Shown piece by piece: positions 62,577 through 64,000 of a stretch of 64,000 nucleotides of DNA. Made by a program: the position numbers and the translations under genes. How positions within the stretch are numbered: the first letter of the stretch is position 1; each line of letters begins with the position of its first letter. A model generated the notes under the pieces. It had not been told where the DNA came from, did not search any database, and saw only the letters and a program-made list of their open reading frames with translations. The DNA is from Aureococcus anophagefferens (taxonomy: Eukaryota > Sar > Pelagophyceae > Pelagomonadales > Pelagomonadaceae), in contig NW_008705566.1 of the NCBI RefSeq assembly GCF_000186865.1, positions 2,535,699 through 2,599,698 on the forward strand, in the 5' to 3' direction.

Positions 62577-64000
62577 CTAAAAACACCACCAGTCTGGGCG
62601 TTCGTTCCCGATCGGCCGGCGGTTGAGGATGAGCACCTCCGCGTCCGCGCCAGTTGGCCGGCTGGCAGCGTCCGGAAAGGCGAGGCAATTTGACGTCAAG
62701 ATGTTGTCACGCAGCGTGACTTCGGCCTTGCCGGGCCAGAGAAATTCAGCCCTGCTTGCCTCTTTGCGGAGATCACCAGTCCAATGTTTGGTCATTCGCA
62801 ATTTTGTGTAGTCCGTCCGGAAGGTCAGCGCGTGACCAAAATTGGAAGCGATGCTGGTGCGTCGCACTGTCAACTTGACGCTAGGCACATCGTTGACTTC
62901 AGGCTTGTAGTGAGGGCGCGGCGGCTCGTCGTTCCGTTTGATTGGGAGGAATCTTTTGGCTGAGACTTCGATGGCCCCCGCGTCGCCCGGCACGTAAAAC
63001 GGGCACAGTTGCTCGCAATCATCGTAGAGGATGGAACCCGCGCTGCAGCCCGAGATGCAACAGTCCAAAACCACCACGCATTTCGCCTGCGGATCGACTT
63101 GGACGGCCGACGATTCGCAGCCGCGGAACGTGCAATTTGTCAGCACGGCCGTTGAGTCCTTGTGCACGCGGATCGCACTGCGCATCCGGAGCTCACACGC
63201 GTCGAGCCAGACGCCCGAGCCTTGCTCGGCGTCGATACTGGCGCCCTCATCGCCTCCCTCTCTAGCATCGATGGACAGATTCGCGAGCCGCACGTTCACG
63301 CGGCCTCGGAGTGCCAAAAAGATTAACGCTTCCTCACCCAGCACCGTCGCTGGACCGGCTCCGACGATCTGCACGCTTTTCTTGAAAATATATCCGTGGT
63401 CACCGTCCGCTGCATCGAACTCGTGCTGGCCGGGCGGCAGCGAGATGCAATCGCCGGACCGCGCCGCTACTATCGCATCGCCGAGCGTATCGTACCGAAG
63501 CGCGCCATCCGCGGCTTTCTGCTTCTTCCGCTGGGGCGAGGGCGCGACGACCAACGTGCGCCCCACGGCGTCCGGGTACGTTGGCGCGGCCTCCGCGCCG
63601 TCGTCCGCCGTCTCGCGGCTGGATGAAGCCCGCGCCTGCGACGCCTCCCTGAAGGCCTTCTCCGTTTCGAAGTCGATGCGTTCGCCGAGATCAGTCAATT
63701 GATGTTTCAACATGTACGTGTCTCGCTGAAATTCCTTCGTCCGTGCCAAGAGTTTGTCGCGCGTTTGCGTCAGCTCGCGCCGCTTCTTCACGAGCACGGC
63801 GATCGTCCGACCAAAGCCGCGGTCGTCGCGCACGTCCCGCGCCTCGTCGGCGAGGGCGACGCAGTTGCACTGCTCCGCGCATTCGAGGATCTCGCCGGCG
63901 TTGTCGCTCGTGAGCAGGGAGCAGAGCGTCTTCTCGCAGGCCGCGCGCAGTTCCTCGAAGTCGAGGCGGTTCGCGAGGTGCAGCAGCGCCATCGCGTTCT
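62577..64000 (-). CDS. BTB/BACK-like plus right-handed beta-helix protein (5' end outside window)
   Basis: 474 codons are visible to the stop at 62577, and the frame stays open to the window edge. LLHLANRLDFEELRAACEKT then LCSLLTSDNAGEILECAEQC matches the end of a BTB domain and the following BACK-like helices, so the BTB start should lie beyond 64000; the in-frame Met at 63992 is probably internal. A coiled coil follows (VLVKKRRELTQTRDKLLART). The C-terminal 300 residues look like a parallel beta-helix (pectate-lyase-like): LGDAIVAARSGDCISLPPGQ, then VQIVGAGPATVLG, VNVRLANLSID, SAIRVHKDSTAVLTNCTFRG, CVVVLDCCISGCSAGSIL. Such proteins elsewhere are substrate adaptors for cullin ligases; that role is an inference. 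Confidence 0.8.
   Translation of the reverse strand, partial: NAMALLHLANRLDFEELRAACEKTLCSLLTSDNAGEILECAEQCNCVALADEARDVRDDRGFGRTIAVLVKKRRELTQTRDKLLARTKEFQRDTYMLKHQLTDLGERIDFETEKAFREASQARASSSRETADDGAEAAPTYPDAVGRTLVVAPSPQRKKQKAADGALRYDTLGDAIVAARSGDCISLPPGQHEFDAADGDHGYIFKKSVQIVGAGPATVLGEEALIFLALRGRVNVRLANLSIDAREGGDEGASIDAEQGSGVWLDACELRMRSAIRVHKDSTAVLTNCTFRGCESSAVQVDPQAKCVVVLDCCISGCSAGSILYDDCEQLCPFYVPGDAGAIEVSAKRFLPIKRNDEPPRPHYKPEVNDVPSVKLTVRRTSIASNFGHALTFRTDYTKLRMTKHWTGDLRKEASRAEFLWPGKAEVTLRDNILTSNCLAFPDAASRPTGADAEVLILNRRPIGNERPDWWCF

Noticed and set aside
1..64000. tRNA, rRNA, CRISPR, bacterial operons or ribosome-binding sites
   Set aside because: I scanned the intergenic spaces by eye and saw no cloverleaf or regularly spaced repeats; gene structure is eukaryotic. 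A tRNAscan-SE run would settle the tRNA question.

Overview
The window is nuclear DNA from a very GC-rich, gene-dense microbial eukaryote. The best fit is a stramenopile alga with a secondary plastid, of the pelagophyte type (Aureococcus-like); the lineage is an inference. Eukaryotic marks seen here are a gamma-tubulin complex protein, a SUN-domain protein, an Arp2/3 subunit, a GalNAc-transferase with a lectin domain, spliced genes and no operon logic. The plastid evidence is an acetyltransferase whose N-terminus has a signal peptide ending in ASA|F, the heterokont plastid-targeting motif. Most introns I could place are 60-66 bases; 112-, 199- and 200-base introns also occur. At least one intron (ARPC4) has a GC donor. 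Genes lie on both strands, are often divergent or nearly touching, and many are intronless.

Layout. 1-7000: the partial start of an unknown gene, a PIF/Harbinger-type transposase gene, two unknown proteins (one with a CUE-like segment) and a GT61-like glycosyltransferase. Two copies of a CGGACGC-rich repeat lie just upstream of the first and last of these genes. 7100-13400: a CoA-binding/O-acetylhomoserine sulfhydrylase fusion, a fucosyltransferase-like secreted enzyme, an amino-acid transporter and two small unknown genes. 13400-29400: a gamma-tubulin complex component, a 0.9-kb non-autonomous transposon with perfect terminal repeats, and one uninterrupted 3840-codon gene of the DUF3638/DUF3645 type with EF-hands. 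29500-38300: an OTU-like protein lacking its catalytic residues, a CS/Sel1/MYND protein, a Golgi GalNAc-transferase and three unknown proteins. 38400-48400: a SUN-domain gene broken by a 482-base assembly gap, a secreted protein, a JmjC protein and a very long low-complexity PDZ protein. 48600-55600: a 2OG-Fe(II) oxygenase, an F-box-like protein, a tail-anchored CRAL-TRIO protein, ARPC4 and a DEDDy exonuclease. 55600-64000: three adjacent sulfotransferases (one fused to an Asp/Asn-hydroxylase domain), a leucine-rich protein, a plastid GNAT enzyme divergent from lipoyl(octanoyl) transferase, and the 3' part of a BTB/beta-helix gene.

Common themes are secretory-pathway glycan work (GT61-like, fucosyltransferase-like, GalNAc-T, three sulfotransferases), cytoskeleton and nuclear envelope (GCP, ARPC4, SUN), and organelle metabolism (LipB, GNAT, sulfhydrylase). 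Antisense open frames are abundant only because high GC at third codon positions leaves few stops, so they were left out.
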